Positions 10,661 through 20,720 of a stretch of 64,000 nt of DNA are shown here, piece by piece. Each line of letters opens with the position of its first letter. The first letter of the stretch is position 1. The notes below the pieces were generated by a model, which saw nothing but the letters and a program-made list of their open reading frames with translations, had not been told where the DNA came from and made no database searches. The position numbers and the translations under genes were made by a program. The stretch lies in NCBI GenBank assembly GCA_036426205.1, contig WSYH01001246.1, positions 1 through 64,000 of the forward strand. The letters run 5' to 3'. This DNA is from Ascaphus truei. Lineage: Eukaryota > Chordata > Amphibia > Anura > Ascaphidae.

Positions 10661-12461
10661 TAGCAGGGATGTGCTGATCCGTCTGTCGTAGCTGCTCTAA
10701 GCCTTTACGAGCGAGTCTACTCGTGTGATTCCGGCGAACTCCGAACACCTTTCTCTTGTCGGCCCCGTCTGCAGGAACAAAGGGAGGGGGACATACACAG
10801 GGGAACATGGGGGTGGACATATACACGACACCACATGAAATCACAGCAACAATCATAACAAATAAACTTTCTCTGCGTTCTCTCTCCGCACTCCTCTCGC
10901 CGAGATTTCCTCCTTTGGGTTTGTGGTCCAGAATTCGAATGTTCGGACTTGAGGCAAGGTGTTTACCTCCTTTCCCCGAACATCCAACCCAAAGGGTAGC
11001 GCTAGTGTACCTATGGACTTTTTCCCTTTTCACCAGTGCCAGGCCCATGCAGACTTCAGGGCAGGCTACCTCCCACCGCTCCTGCCTCTCTGTCCCTAAT
11101 AAACTCTAAACTTCTTACCCACTGAACTCAGGGTAAACCAACCAAATCCCATTAATCCTGGATCCCTTATTACTGTAGCGCTGTCACTGTCATGTTTGCA
11201 GTCTTTAGGTTTCTGCTGCTGCACCCACTGACCTCAAATTTCCTCTGTTTTGTTCCTCCTCTCCCTGCCCAGCCCTACCTTTTATCTGTTTCTTCTCGGG
11301 CTATTGCTCTATTTGGCTTCTCGGGCCCTAATCCTTTGCCCTATTTCCTTAGGCCTATCGTCCCTTACTTAATCCATCCTGGTCTCGGTTCTACTTTCCT
11401 GCCTTCCTTCCTGTTACTTACTCATACCTTCAATATTTTTCTGTTCCTTTCGTCTCTCTTCTATCTACTTCCCCCTCCCTGTATTATCACTTTCTACTCC
11501 CCCTCTTCCAAAGATACCCTCCTAGTGTGTTATCCCTCTTCTCTCACTTACGTTGTCGCCCTGCTCTTTTCACTATCCTCCATGCTTCTCTGACCACCTT
11601 CTGTTCCTTCTCAATCACCTCCTATTCCTCTTCCCCTACTCCTCTCTCCCGCTCCCCTCCCTCTATCTCGATATCCCCTCCCTTCTATCCTTCTGTACTC
11701 ACCTACGTGGACTGTCTTCACTGCTATCTCTAATCTGCCTTCAATACCTGTTCTCTTCCCTGCTTAAGTGTTAGCCGTCCTGCCTGCTGTTCCTTCTTCC
11801 CCCCTCCCCGTGGGCCTTCTACCTTCTCTACCTTCTTCTACCTTTTTCCCGCTCTCCGATCTGCCTGTTCTACCTTCTGGGTCTTTACCGGCGTCTAACG
11901 CCGTCTTTCGCGCTTGTTCTTTTGAATTTGCGCGATGGCTGTCTATTTTCTGCCTGTGTGGGGTGTTGACTCGCTCAGGCACTCCCCAGCCACCTCTCGG
12001 GGCCTTCCGTCGTGCTGCCTCCTTCAAGATGGCGTCTCCCTCGCCGGATCCTTCTCCTGTTTGATGACGTCCTTCCGGTCCTGCGCCATTTTGGATCGAG
12101 CTTGCATCTCGGGCGGCTGTGTGTGAGCGCTCTCCTGGCTCCCGCCTGAAACTGCCTTCCGGCTCCTGCGTCTCACCCTGGTTCCAGCTGCCTCGTGTGT
12201 CGCCGCCATCTTCCTTACAGGGGGACCATCTTGTTCTTCCTGTCGATGCCAACGGGATCTCCAACACTGCCCTCACGACTTTCAAAAGGTAAGTGGGATT
12301 ATTATTATTGTTCTTATTTCAGCGTTCATCATCCGGTCAGGGTACTGCTCCGTGGGAACCGTTTCAGGAACAAACATTAGGATTTGGTTTATTTAATTGT
12401 TAACTTTTCAACTGAAACCAAACAGCTTCGGAACGTGCAATTGGATGCTTTTCTCCATTTC
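10661..12461 (-). promoter_or_regulatory. L1-A inter-ORF region with YY1-type motifs and antisense donor
   Basis: This 1.8-kb stretch separates ORF1 and ORF2. On the plus strand it is pyrimidine-rich at about 11,200-11,860, then CpG-rich, with YY1-type motifs (caagatggcg 12,025-12,034, gcgccattttgg 12,083-12,094, ccgccatctt 12,203-12,212). A strong splice donor, aaaag/gtaagtgg, lies antisense to the element at 12,289. L1-A2 and L1-B carry the same arrangement. No element-sense ORF is convincing. The function as internal or antisense promoter is inference. Confidence 0.5.
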
Positions 12462-13419
12462 TTAGGCTTTATCCTGGTGCGCTCGGGGGGACCTCTGGGC
12501 CTGTGACCAGATAGGGTCTGGTGTTGGGCTCTCCGAGGCCACCCTCTCGGGGGCCCCTCCTAGGCCCAGTTTATGTAGGAAGGAGGGTCCATCTTCCAAG
12601 TCTTTTATTATAAAGGATCTGCCGCCTCTTGCCACCAGCAGGCCGAAGGGGAAGGTCCAGCGGTACCTGACCCCCTTCTCCCGCAAGGTTTTGGTTATTG
12701 GCAGCAGGTTTCGTCGGCGGGCGAGGGTATCTGGGGATAGGTCTTGGAAGATTGAGAGCCTGACCCCCTCATATTCCACAACAGGAAGGGGTCTTGTAAT
12801 GCTGAGAACTCTCTCCTTTGTTTTATAATAGTGTAGGCGGATCACTATGTCGCTTGGTGGCTCATTTTGTAGAGGCTTAGCCCGCAGGGCTCTATGGCAT
12901 CTGTCCATGGCCAGTGCGTCTTTGGGGGTCTCAGGGAGCAGCGCTTCCAGCCACAACCTGATATACTCCTCACAGTCTAGTACGCTCTCCGGGACCCCCC
13001 TTATTCTCAAGTTATTCCGCCTGTCGCGGTTTTCTGTATCTTCTTGGCGCCCTCTCAAATCATTTATTTGCTCCTGCAGATCCATGGATTTTTTATCCTG
13101 TCTCCGGATTGCGCGGATAGATTGATCTACCTTTGTTTCTAGGACCCGTTCTTTCCCCCAGTCCAGCTACTTCTCTCTTTAGTTCTTTCATTTCGGCTTG
13201 GAAGAATGTTTTAAGGTCAGTACAAAGCCTGGTAATATCACATTGTCTTGCCGGTCTTTGCTCTTGGAGGGTTAATTCCTCCTCCTCCCCGTCAGGTTCA
13301 GTTTCTGAGCCAGCATTTGAAATCGGCGCCATTTCTGAGCCCGCACCGCGCGGCCCTGCAGCCCCGAAATATTCTGGCATCCCCCGTTTTTTTGCAGGTT
13401 TGGGGTTTTTTCGGGACAT
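12462..13419 (-). pseudogene. L1-A ORF1 (RNA-binding protein), frameshifted
   Basis: ORF1 starts at 13,419 with MSRKNPKPAKKRG, a basic head, then an acidic segment and a coiled coil (TRLCTDLKTFFQAEMKELKREV). After a single frameshift near 13,140, the RRM-like core and C-terminal domain follow: ENRDRRNNLRIRGVPE, AMDRCHRALRAKP, FQDLSPDTLARRRNLLPIT and RYRWTFPFGL. This is the L1 ORF1p architecture, a trimeric RNA chaperone that packages element RNA. The tail is rich in Pro, Ser and Arg. The frameshift implies loss of function. Its closest relatives here are 14,814-15,722 and 34,451-35,432. Confidence 0.85.
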
Positions 13420-13547
13420 CCTGAATGTTTGTGCTATTCGTGGCTTTGTTTTTGAGTCGTTTGGTTCCGATTTTTGTGGGTTTTAGGTAACTTTATAGGG
13501 AGCGAGGCAGGGAGCTATTAGGTTAGGCTACCATACTCCTTGCCGTC

Positions 13548-13557
13548 GCGCATGCGC
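13548..13557. promoter_or_regulatory. NRF1-type palindrome at L1-A 5' end
   Basis: The palindrome GCGCATGCGC lies about 5 bp inside the 5' end of L1-A. The same 10-mer occurs at the 5' end of L1-A2 (15,851-15,860) and L1-B (35,561-35,570). It matches the core of the NRF1 consensus. Confidence 0.5.
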
Positions 13558-13562
13558 CTCTC

Positions 13563-13660
13563 CCATGTTGTGTGTTTTAAGTTTTCTTTGATTTTTGTCT
13601 TTGTCTCGTCTGACTGTGCGGCAATGAAGCTTTCCCAGATTTGGAAGAATTGTTCCGGGG
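13563..13660 (-). mobile_element. L1-D1 fragment, part 2 (ORF2 C-terminus)
   Basis: The 98 bp match 17,611-17,705, the end of an L1 ORF2. Similarity stops abruptly at 13,660 where a G run begins, marking either a 5' truncation of this L1 copy or the border of the duplicated segment. Confidence 0.65.
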
Positions 13661-14170
13661 GGGGGGGGGTGTGGGAGAGCTGCTGACAAGCTTAAGTGCA
13701 GGACCTGGTCTTGAAAGTACCCCCTGGTGGGTGTCGGGCAGGGGTGTCCCCATCATTACCTGCATTTGTGATCTCCTTAATTCGACCTTGCCCTGTAGGT
13801 CTGACCCGCTTACCTAAGTGCATCAGAGAGCTAGGTGCTCATACCTCCTACAGTAACTTAATGCGCGCATTTCTTGAAGACTTATGGGTTAGGGGGGGGG
13901 AGGAGGGGGGGTAGTGAGGGAGTGGTGGGGGGGGGGGGTGTGGGAGAGCTGCTGACAGGCTTGAGTGCCGGACCTGGTCTTGAAAGTACCCCCTAGGGGG
14001 TGTCGGGCAGGGGTGTCCCCGTCACTATCTGTATTTGTGATCTTCTTATCTCGACCGTGTCCTGTGGGTCTGACCCGCTTGCCTAAGCGCAACAGAGGGC
14101 TGGGTGCTCATACCTCTTATGTTAACTTAATGCGCGCATGTCTTGGGGACTTATGGGATGGGGGGGGGGA
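13661..14170. repeat. 269-bp G-rich tandem repeat
   Basis: Two head-to-tail units start with a run of G followed by gtgtgggagagctgctgaca (second copy 269 bp downstream of the first) and end near cttatggg plus another G run. Each unit carries three to four G tracts on the plus strand. The repeat lies in the inter-ORF region of L1-A2. Confidence 0.75.
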
Positions 14171-14813
14171 AGAAGATCCATCCATTGTAGAAGGTGTCTT
14201 AATTGTCACCTCCCGTCCATAACCCCCACTGTTGGGGCAAGGAGCATCCGGTCCGGCTACGGCGAAGGCAGGCCTCCTGAAGCTGTGGCAGTGTTTGGCA
14301 CTTCCGGTGCCGGGTATTTTGTGCCCCATCCAAGATGGCCGTCCCTCTACTTCCGGTGACTTTCTTCCGGTCGCCGCCATTAAGTCGCTGGACATCGGAA
14401 GAAGCGGATGTCTTCTTGTGCTCTCTTCCCGCCGAAACGGCTTCTGCATCCGGTAGGTGTTGGGGATCTCTCCACGCGGCCTGGCGTCGCCATCTTCTGG
14501 GTCCTGCGTGTCACGGTGGTTTCCGGGTATCCTTTTTTCCTCGTGGCCACTGGAACAGCAGGTAAGTTTAGGCCGCTTCGGCACCTCTTATGTTGTTTGT
14601 TTTGGTGTGATTTTTCAGGAGCCTCTGTTCTTTGCTGGGAAGCCTGCTGCACATTTTATATCAGCTGTAGGATAGTTCTGGCGCCATATTGGGAGAAAAC
14701 TGAGGCTCAACTGTGGCCAACTAAACTGAGTAAACTGTCACTGTTAGGGTGCTTTTTTACTCCTTGTCTTCCATCGCCCGATTCTTATGTGTTTTAGAGC
14801 TGGAGGCTTTTTG

Positions 14814-15722
14814 CTATTCTGCGGGTGGACTCTGATCTCTCCTGTTGGTTGGTGCAGGACCGTCCTCCACTCCGAGTTTACGGAGGAATTCTGAGGCTTC
14901 CTCTGGCTCTTTCATAGAGATGGCCTTCCCATTTCGCAGGACCAGCAGTCCAAATGGGAAGGTCCATCTGTATCTTATTGCCCTGTCCCGCAGTAGTTTC
15001 GTGACTGGTTGGAGTTTCTTTCGGCGGGCCAGGGTAATAGGAGAAAGGTCCTGGAACAGTTGGATAGAGGTTCCCTCAAAGCTGCATGTCCCAGGGCCCC
15101 GGGCTGATTGGAGTGCTGCTTCCCGGGTGCTGTAGAAGTGCATCCGTGCTATTATGTCTCTCGGTTGGTCGGAGGCCGCCGGCCGGCTCCGGAGGGCCCG
15201 GTGACAGCGGTCCATTGCCAGCTCCGCCGCGGGCACCGCTGGCAATAAAACAGACAACCAGCGGGTGATATGCTCTTTAATGTCCGTAATGTCCTCAGAG
15301 ATGCCTCTGATGCGGAGATTACTTCTACGATCTCTGTTTTCAGAGTCTTCTTGCCTCTCTGCCAGCTCTGCTATTTGGGCCTGCAGGTGATTTGCCCTCT
15401 TCTCCGCCATTTTCGCCACGGTGTTGGAGGCCGCCATATTATCCTCCAATGCTCCTGTGCGTTCTCCCAGGCCCTGAACTTCTTTTTTGAGCTCCTGGAT
15501 TTCGGCGCGGAAGAGCGACTTCATGTTGTTGTAGAGCCGGTCGAAGTCGCATCTTCGCACCGGGAGTTGGCTCGCCGTGTCCTCTATCTCCTCCTCTCGT
15601 TCGGATTCGGATCCCGCTGCAGAGCCCGGCGCCATGTCTGCCTCGGCCCCCCGCGTTGCGGCCCGGCTCACATATTTGCGCATATCGCCGGTTGATTTCT
15701 TTTTTGTGGATTGCGGGGCCAT
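14814..15722 (-). CDS. L1-A2 ORF1 RNA-binding protein (intact)
   Basis: An uninterrupted 302-codon frame begins with ATG at 15,722 (MAPQSTKKKSTGDMRKY). An acidic stretch near residues 35-50 (SESEREEEIED) is followed by a coiled coil (about residues 60-130, including RAEIQELKKEVQGLGERTG and LQAQIAELAERQED). The RRM-like core comes next (ENRDRRSNLRIRGISE, AMDRCHRALRSRP), then the C-terminal domain (FQDLSPITLARRKKLQPVT and RYRWTFPFGLLV). This is the L1 ORF1p layout, and its length of about 300 residues is normal for the family. It is the only intact ORF1 of the A/B subfamily here. It binds element RNA as a trimer in known relatives. There is no adjacent ORF2, so it is not an autonomous element as it stands. 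Confidence 0.85.
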   Translation of the reverse strand: MAPQSTKKKSTGDMRKYVSRAATRGAEADMAPGSAAGSESEREEEIEDTASQLPVRRCDFDRLYNNMKSLFRAEIQELKKEVQGLGERTGALEDNMAASNTVAKMAEKRANHLQAQIAELAERQEDSENRDRRSNLRIRGISEDITDIKEHITRWLSVLLPAVPAAELAMDRCHRALRSRPAASDQPRDIIARMHFYSTREAALQSARGPGTCSFEGTSIQLFQDLSPITLARRKKLQPVTKLLRDRAIRYRWTFPFGLLVLRNGKAISMKEPEEASEFLRKLGVEDGPAPTNRRDQSPPAE

Positions 15723-15870
15723 CCTGGGTTATTCCCCGGTTGTTGGGTGATATTTTCTCGGGCAAAAGTTTATTTTAAAAGCTGTGTTTTTGTTGCTTCG
15801 TGCGGCGGGGGCGGGAGCTCTCAGTTTAAGCTGCTACCCACCTCACCATCGCGCATGCGCCTCCATTTGG

Positions 15871-15944
15871 GGAATTTTTAAAGCACTGTAAATAATATTC
15901 ACGAGTTGCTGACGTCATATGTTTAATAAAACTTTATTATTTTT
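15871..15944. other. short unassigned stretch between L1-A2 and duplicated segment
   Basis: There are 74 AT-rich bases without coding potential. They join the 5' end of L1-A2 to a T-rich sequence where similarity with window position 1 begins. Confidence 0.5.
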
Positions 15945-17057
15945 TTTCTTGAACATTAGTTGTACATAAGAGGATATTTATATCACAACATTAGTTCTCT
16001 TATACAAGATATTAAAATCTGATGGGTTACTAAGATCATCATATCTACATATGTACTTTGAGTGCAAGTAAGAGGGATTCTTGTATGGGATTATTCTTAC
16101 TCCATTAATTGTTGGTTCAAGGATGAAGGCCATCCTCGTCCTGCTCATCTTCAATGGGCACCGACAGTAAAATAAAATTACTGACCTATAACCCCTTAAT
16201 TACCTTAGTGGTTATTAGCCGCTGTGTTAATTAAGGGGTCAACCCCCCCTTCTGCTACGCACCCGAGAGGACTAACCACCCTCCCCATGTCAACTACCCA
16301 CACCCCCTCCACTCATTGTTACAATGGTAAACCATACCTACAATTCGGGCATGGATTTCCATAATGGCAATGAATGCTGTTATGGAGCCTCAGATGCAGG
16401 CTGATTATCGATAACTGGAGTCCAGGTTCTTTGAAAGAGTAAATTTATTGATACTTACAATACAAACATATGCGGGGAGAATCAATATGTCATGCAAGAC
16501 TTAAGGCTGACTCTGAAGAAAGGCACTCTGTCAGTTGTTATACAGTTTGATATACATCACATGTTACATTAACAAGCAGATTACAAAAACTGACTTGTCA
16601 TTCCTTAGCAATTCTATATTAAAAGGCTGACTTGTCTTTTCTCAACAATTCTATATCTGTTTTTATCTTGTAAAAACTGACCACAACAGAATACAGTCTA
16701 TCACATACTCTGGAAGAATGACCAACCCTGTTGTTGATCGTAAAACTGTCTACGGACAGTTTTCTTTTAAATTAGAGCAGAATCATTAGTCATCTGGACA
16801 TACATACACACACATTTAACCCATTCACCACATGTAGTTATTACATTACAAGCAACTCTGGCCCCCTCTATCAACAAAAAGACCTTTTTAGTCCAGAATT
16901 CTATATCAACGGCAACCTAAAAATGAAAAAGAACCACAAAATAAAATACATTACATAAAAAAAAAAGCCTTTGCTAATAAACCAATTTTCCCGCCCACTG
17001 TACATCGGAGCGGTTTCACCGCTGTGTGAATCATCTGGTGTCTGGAGAGGGCATTCT
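15945..17057 (-). repeat. duplicated segment, copy 2 (zinc-finger 3' flank)
   Basis: This matches 1-452 plus 5,366-5,907. It contains the near-palindromic hairpin at about 16,191-16,236, the empty site for the Penelope-like element at 16,507-16,521, and a decayed zinc finger near 16,985-17,050. It ends in ggagagggcattctt, which is repeated at 18,718-18,732 after the L1-D2 insert. Confidence 0.75.
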
Positions 17058-18717
17058 TTTTATAAATATTTTTATTGGAAATTCTGCAGACTTGTACATA
17101 CAGTATATTTTTAACATGCATAATGTAGCAGATTCTTATACAGGTATCTCTTTATGTTCCATACAATATTTGTTTTGCATTATTTCCTTTTTATTTTTAA
17201 TATAGTAACACTTGAACCTTCAACTCAACGTGTAAACATTTACTTGTACTATGTCAATCCGTTATATCATTTTACCTTCAACTTATTCCCTCTTGATGGT
17301 ATACCCCAGCCTTTGCTTCGTCTGTTTTCACCCTCTGACAGACTAACCAAGTCATTTTATATAAGTGCTCTTCCCCCCTTCAGTATGTTTGTACTCTTTT
17401 CGCCACTCCTGTTCGACCCATACACCTCTGTCTGATATCCCGAGGTATTTATGTCACTAGTCTTATGGTATCGTCCATAGTCCTATTGGGTACTTTTCTA
17501 ACCCTCCCCCCCCCGTCAGTTTTTTTATTGATGGTGTAGTGTTCAGAATCTTATTGGGGGATTCCTAGTTAGTGTGCGTGTTGCATACCATGTTGTGTGT
17601 GTGTGTTGCATACCATGTTGTGTGTTTAAAGTTTTCTTTGATTTTTGTCTTTGTCTCGTCTGACTGTGCGGCAATGAAGCTTTCCCAGATTTGGAAGAAT
17701 CGTTCCGCTTTTTTTTCGTTGTCCGTCGTGGCTTCTCCCCAGTCTAATGTGAATATACTAAATATTTTTTCCCTCCACAGCTGCAGAGATGGGGGAGTGT
17801 TATGTATCCATTGTTGCAAGATTGTTTTCCTTGCGGCCATAGCTATAATTTGTTTCAGTTTGCTGTTATCAGTTTGGTCCCCTGCTGCCCCTTCAGCGTT
17901 TAGGTTTATATTAAAAATTGCATATCCGGGATCTATATGGATTATTGTATTCAGGGAATCTTTGCAGTACTCGCCTATTCGTGACCAGAACTCTCGGACC
18001 ACTGGGCAGTTCCATAGGCAGTGCATAAGATCTGCCTGTGGGGCTGCACACTTTGTACATTTACTGTCCAGAGATAATTTTGCTTTGTATCTGAATTTGG
18101 GCGCAGTATATGTTCTATGTAAAATGTTGTAGTGCATTTCTTGGTATATTGTGGATGGAATGATTTTCAACGATTTCCCAAACTGTCTCATGATAGTCTC
18201 CATATTTAGATTTGGGCAGTCTGTTACCCAAGCTCCCATTCTCGGTGTATTGCCATCAAAACGTAATGTTTTCTTCAGACATTGATAAAAATTTGATATT
18301 GAGATTTTCCCATATTTTGCCCTTTGGAAGAGAGCGTCAGGTTGATTGTCTCTATCTGCTGTTGGTAAGTCGTTTAGTGATGTCAGTGCGTAATGCCTGG
18401 CCTGTAGGTATGCAAAGAATTGTGTGTTAGGTAGTGCGTATTTATCTTTCAGTTCCTGGAATGAGTAAATTGTGTGAATTAGTTTATGCAGGAGCTGCCC
18501 TATTCCAAGGATTCCCTTCTTTTCCCAGGCATCAAAAGTGTAATTCGCCTTCCCTTCCTGAACCCGCAGGTTTTTAGTGAACGGTAGAAATAGCGACTTG
18601 TTCCTTTGTAAAGAGTGTTTTCCTGGCTCTAAACCACGCTTTATATGTGCTAAATAGTAATGGGTTGTCTTTTATAGCCCTTGGGACCTCATGAGAAGGC
18701 ATATGTAACAAATATGG
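17058..18717 (-). mobile_element. 5'-truncated L1-type LINE (L1-D2)
   Basis: The insert is flanked by ggagagggcattctt at 17,043-17,057 and 18,718-18,732, a 15-bp target duplication. On the minus strand it contains the C-terminal part of an L1 ORF2 and a 3' untranslated region ending in A/T-rich sequence. Removing it rejoins the zinc-finger gene at 18,752 with its decayed 3' finger region. Confidence 0.8.
17565..18640 (-). pseudogene. L1-D2 ORF2 C-terminal fragment
   Basis: The longest open piece (18,239-17,565) reads MGAWVTDCPNLNMETIMRQF and includes a Cys/His cluster (CTKCAAPQADLMHCLWNC followed by REFWSRIGEYC). This CxxC...H...C pattern lies near the C-terminus of L1-type ORF2 proteins. 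Farther upstream the frame is broken, and no reverse transcriptase core remains. It is a dead 5'-truncated copy that is diverged from L1-A and L1-B, so it represents a different L1 subfamily. Confidence 0.75.
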
Positions 18718-18751
18718 GAGAGGGCATTCTTACCAATTAATTGCTTCTCAC

Positions 18752-20262
18752 TCACACAGAGGAGACATTATTCACGTGTTCAATCATCTGGTGTTTGAGG
18801 AGATAGTACTTCCGTGAAAAGGTTTCCCCGCACTCCGTACATCTGAAAGGTTTCTCCCCTGTATGAATCCTCTGGTGCATGGAGAGGCTGCTCTTACAAC
18901 TGAATTCTTTATCACACTCTGTACATGTGTAAGGTTTCTCTCCTGTGTGAATCCTCTGGTGTTTGAATAGATGGTCCTTCTTTGAAAACCTTTTTGTGCA
19001 CTCTGTACATGTGTAAGGTTTCACTCCTGTATGAATCATCTGGTGTTTGAGGAGGCATTTCTTATCACTGAATTGTTTCTCACACTCTGTACATGTGTAA
19101 GGTTTCTCCCCTGTATGAATCATCTGGTGTGTGAGGAGGCTGCTCTTATCACTGAATTGTTTCTCACACTCTGTACATCTGTAAGGTTTCACCCCTGTAT
19201 GAATCATCTGGTGTCTGAGGAGGCGTTTCTCATCACAGAATTGTTTCTCACACTCTGTACATGTGTGAAGTTTCTCCCCTGAGTGAATCCTCTGGTGTGT
19301 GACGAGACTGTCCTTCCGTGAAAAGCGTTTCCCACACTCTGAACATGTGTAAGGATGCTCCCCTGAGTGAATACTCTGGTGTGTGATGAGACTGTCCTTC
19401 CGTGAAAAGCTTTTCCCACACTCTGAACATGTGTAAGGTTTCTCCCCTGAGTGAATCCTCTGGTGTGTGAGGAGGCTTCTCTTATGACAGAATTTTTTCT
19501 CACACTCTGAACATGTGTAAGGTTTCTCCCCTGTATGAATCATCTGGTGTGTGAGGAGGCTGCTCTTATCACGGAATTGTTTCTCACACTCTGTACATCT
19601 GTAAGGTTTCACCCCTGTATGAATCATCTGGTGTCTGAGGAGGCGTTTCTCATCACAGAATTGTTTCTCACACTCTGTACATGTGTGAAGTTTCTCCCCT
19701 GAGTGAATCCTCTGGTGTGTGACGAGACTGTCCTTCCGTGAAAAGCGTTTCCCACACTCTGAACATGTGTAAGGATGCTCCCCTGTGTGAATCCTCTGGT
19801 GTGTGACGAGATGGCCCTTCTGTAAAAAGCTTTTCCCACACTCTGAACATGTGTAAGGTTTCCCCCCTGTGTGAATCCTCTGGTGTGATAAGAGTTTCCC
19901 CTTCAGTGAAAAATGTTTTCCACAGTCGTTACAGGTAAAGGGTTGCTTGCTAGTGTGGACACAAAGGTGTGTGATCAAATCCCTATTAAGTGAGAAGTTT
20001 TCCCCACACTTACACACAAAAAGCTGAGCACTGCAGCTCCTTCTTGAATCTCTCCGGTATCTTTTGCTTGTCCCATACTTGGAGTCAGTCTGTGCTGTGA
20101 GCTGTACAAGGCCTGTAAATTCACCATCATGTGGCACTGGTTCCTTGCACATGCCCAACATGTGGTAGGAATCGTTGATTTTTGGCACTTCAGGGGTGCA
20201 GGAAGTGAACGAGCTTCTGGACATGTCAGCGCTCCAGTTCTGCTCCTCGTTTAGGCAGTTCT
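18752..20262 (-). CDS. C2H2 zinc-finger protein, terminal exon (14 fingers)
   Basis: The open frame extends to 20,317, but a polypyrimidine tract and splice acceptor (ttttattag) end at 20,263, so the exon should start at 20,262 (AGAACTGCC). The first residues of the open frame are intron read-through. The exon encodes a linker of about 85 residues, one degenerate finger ([23 protein letters not shown], only one residue between cysteines), then 14 regular C2H2 fingers with TGEKPY-type linkers; the last ends H-x4-H. Fingers 3-5 and 8-10 are near copies, showing a five-finger (420-bp) internal duplication. These proteins bind DNA in the nucleus, usually as repressors. No KRAB-like domain is seen, and upstream exons are not identified. 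A truncated paralog lies at 56,622-57,511. Confidence 0.8.
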
Positions 20263-20720
20263 CTAATAAAAGTAAACAAAAAAGACAGAACTCAAATGTT
20301 TTCAATCTGTAAAGCAAATTATGAATAAAAAATACTTTGCAGAATTTACTTGATCACTACTTAATTAACAAAATGTTCTGTTTACTCTATACCCATGGCT
20401 TTAAAATTGTGGCCACTGTATATACAAAAGACCCAATGACTTGGGTGGCGGACCTCAAAGACTCGCAATACAGTATGTTCCTGGCAGCTAACACAGTGAA
20501 TTAATTTTAATACATATTTTGTACTATTCCTCTATTCATTACTGTAATGATTATATATGTGTACCTCCACAGCCTCCAAATCAGAATTATCATTGAAATT
20601 TTCCATGAGATGTAAAGTTAAGGAAATCCTGGTCTGTCTTACTAGTGAGTTAATGATATTAACCCAACCATATAGAAATATATAGTGTAAAGATAGGTGA
20701 GAGAAGTATACATAGACACC
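20263..20720. other. intron of zinc-finger gene and unassigned sequence
   Basis: The first 180 bp (20,263-20,445) are near-identical to 57,512-57,689 upstream of the second zinc-finger copy. The rest shows no gene or clear repeat. Confidence 0.6.

Larger units (their letters stand above)
6447..13562 (-). mobile_element. full-length L1-type LINE (L1-A)
   Basis: The element is bounded by ccatgttgtgt at 6,436-6,446 and 13,563-13,573. The paralog near 17,610-17,630 shows the uninterrupted site. Read on the minus strand it has a short 5' leader (about 140 bp) that starts near a GCGCATGCGC palindrome (13,548-13,557), then ORF1, an unusually long inter-ORF region of about 1.8 kb, ORF2 and a short 3' tail ending in poly(A). 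ORF1 and ORF2 both carry frameshifts. Members L1-A2 and L1-B in this window share the layout. Confidence 0.85.
13660..15870 (-). mobile_element. L1-A2: 5' half of an L1-type LINE
   Basis: On the minus strand this holds a 5' leader beginning near the GCGCATGCGC palindrome (15,851-15,860), an intact ORF1, and inter-ORF sequence with YY1-type motifs (caagatggcc 14,331-14,340; cgccatctt 14,488-14,496) and antisense splice donor cag/gtaagttt (14,562). A two-unit 269-bp G-rich tandem repeat follows, then similarity stops at 13,660. ORF2 is absent. If L1-D1 inserted into this copy, its ORF2 would lie left of the window. Confidence 0.7.

Noticed and set aside
11764..12285. Open frame antisense of the inter-ORF DNA and its opposite-strand partners
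   Set aside because: CpG-rich DNA has few stops. No conserved protein was seen between L1-A, L1-A2 and L1-B at this place, so no ORF0-like gene is called despite the shared splice donor.
20263..20317. Hydrophobic N-terminus of the zinc-finger open frame that looks like a signal peptide
   Set aside because: It is the translated polypyrimidine tract and acceptor of an intron; both copies have a clear acceptor at the exon start.
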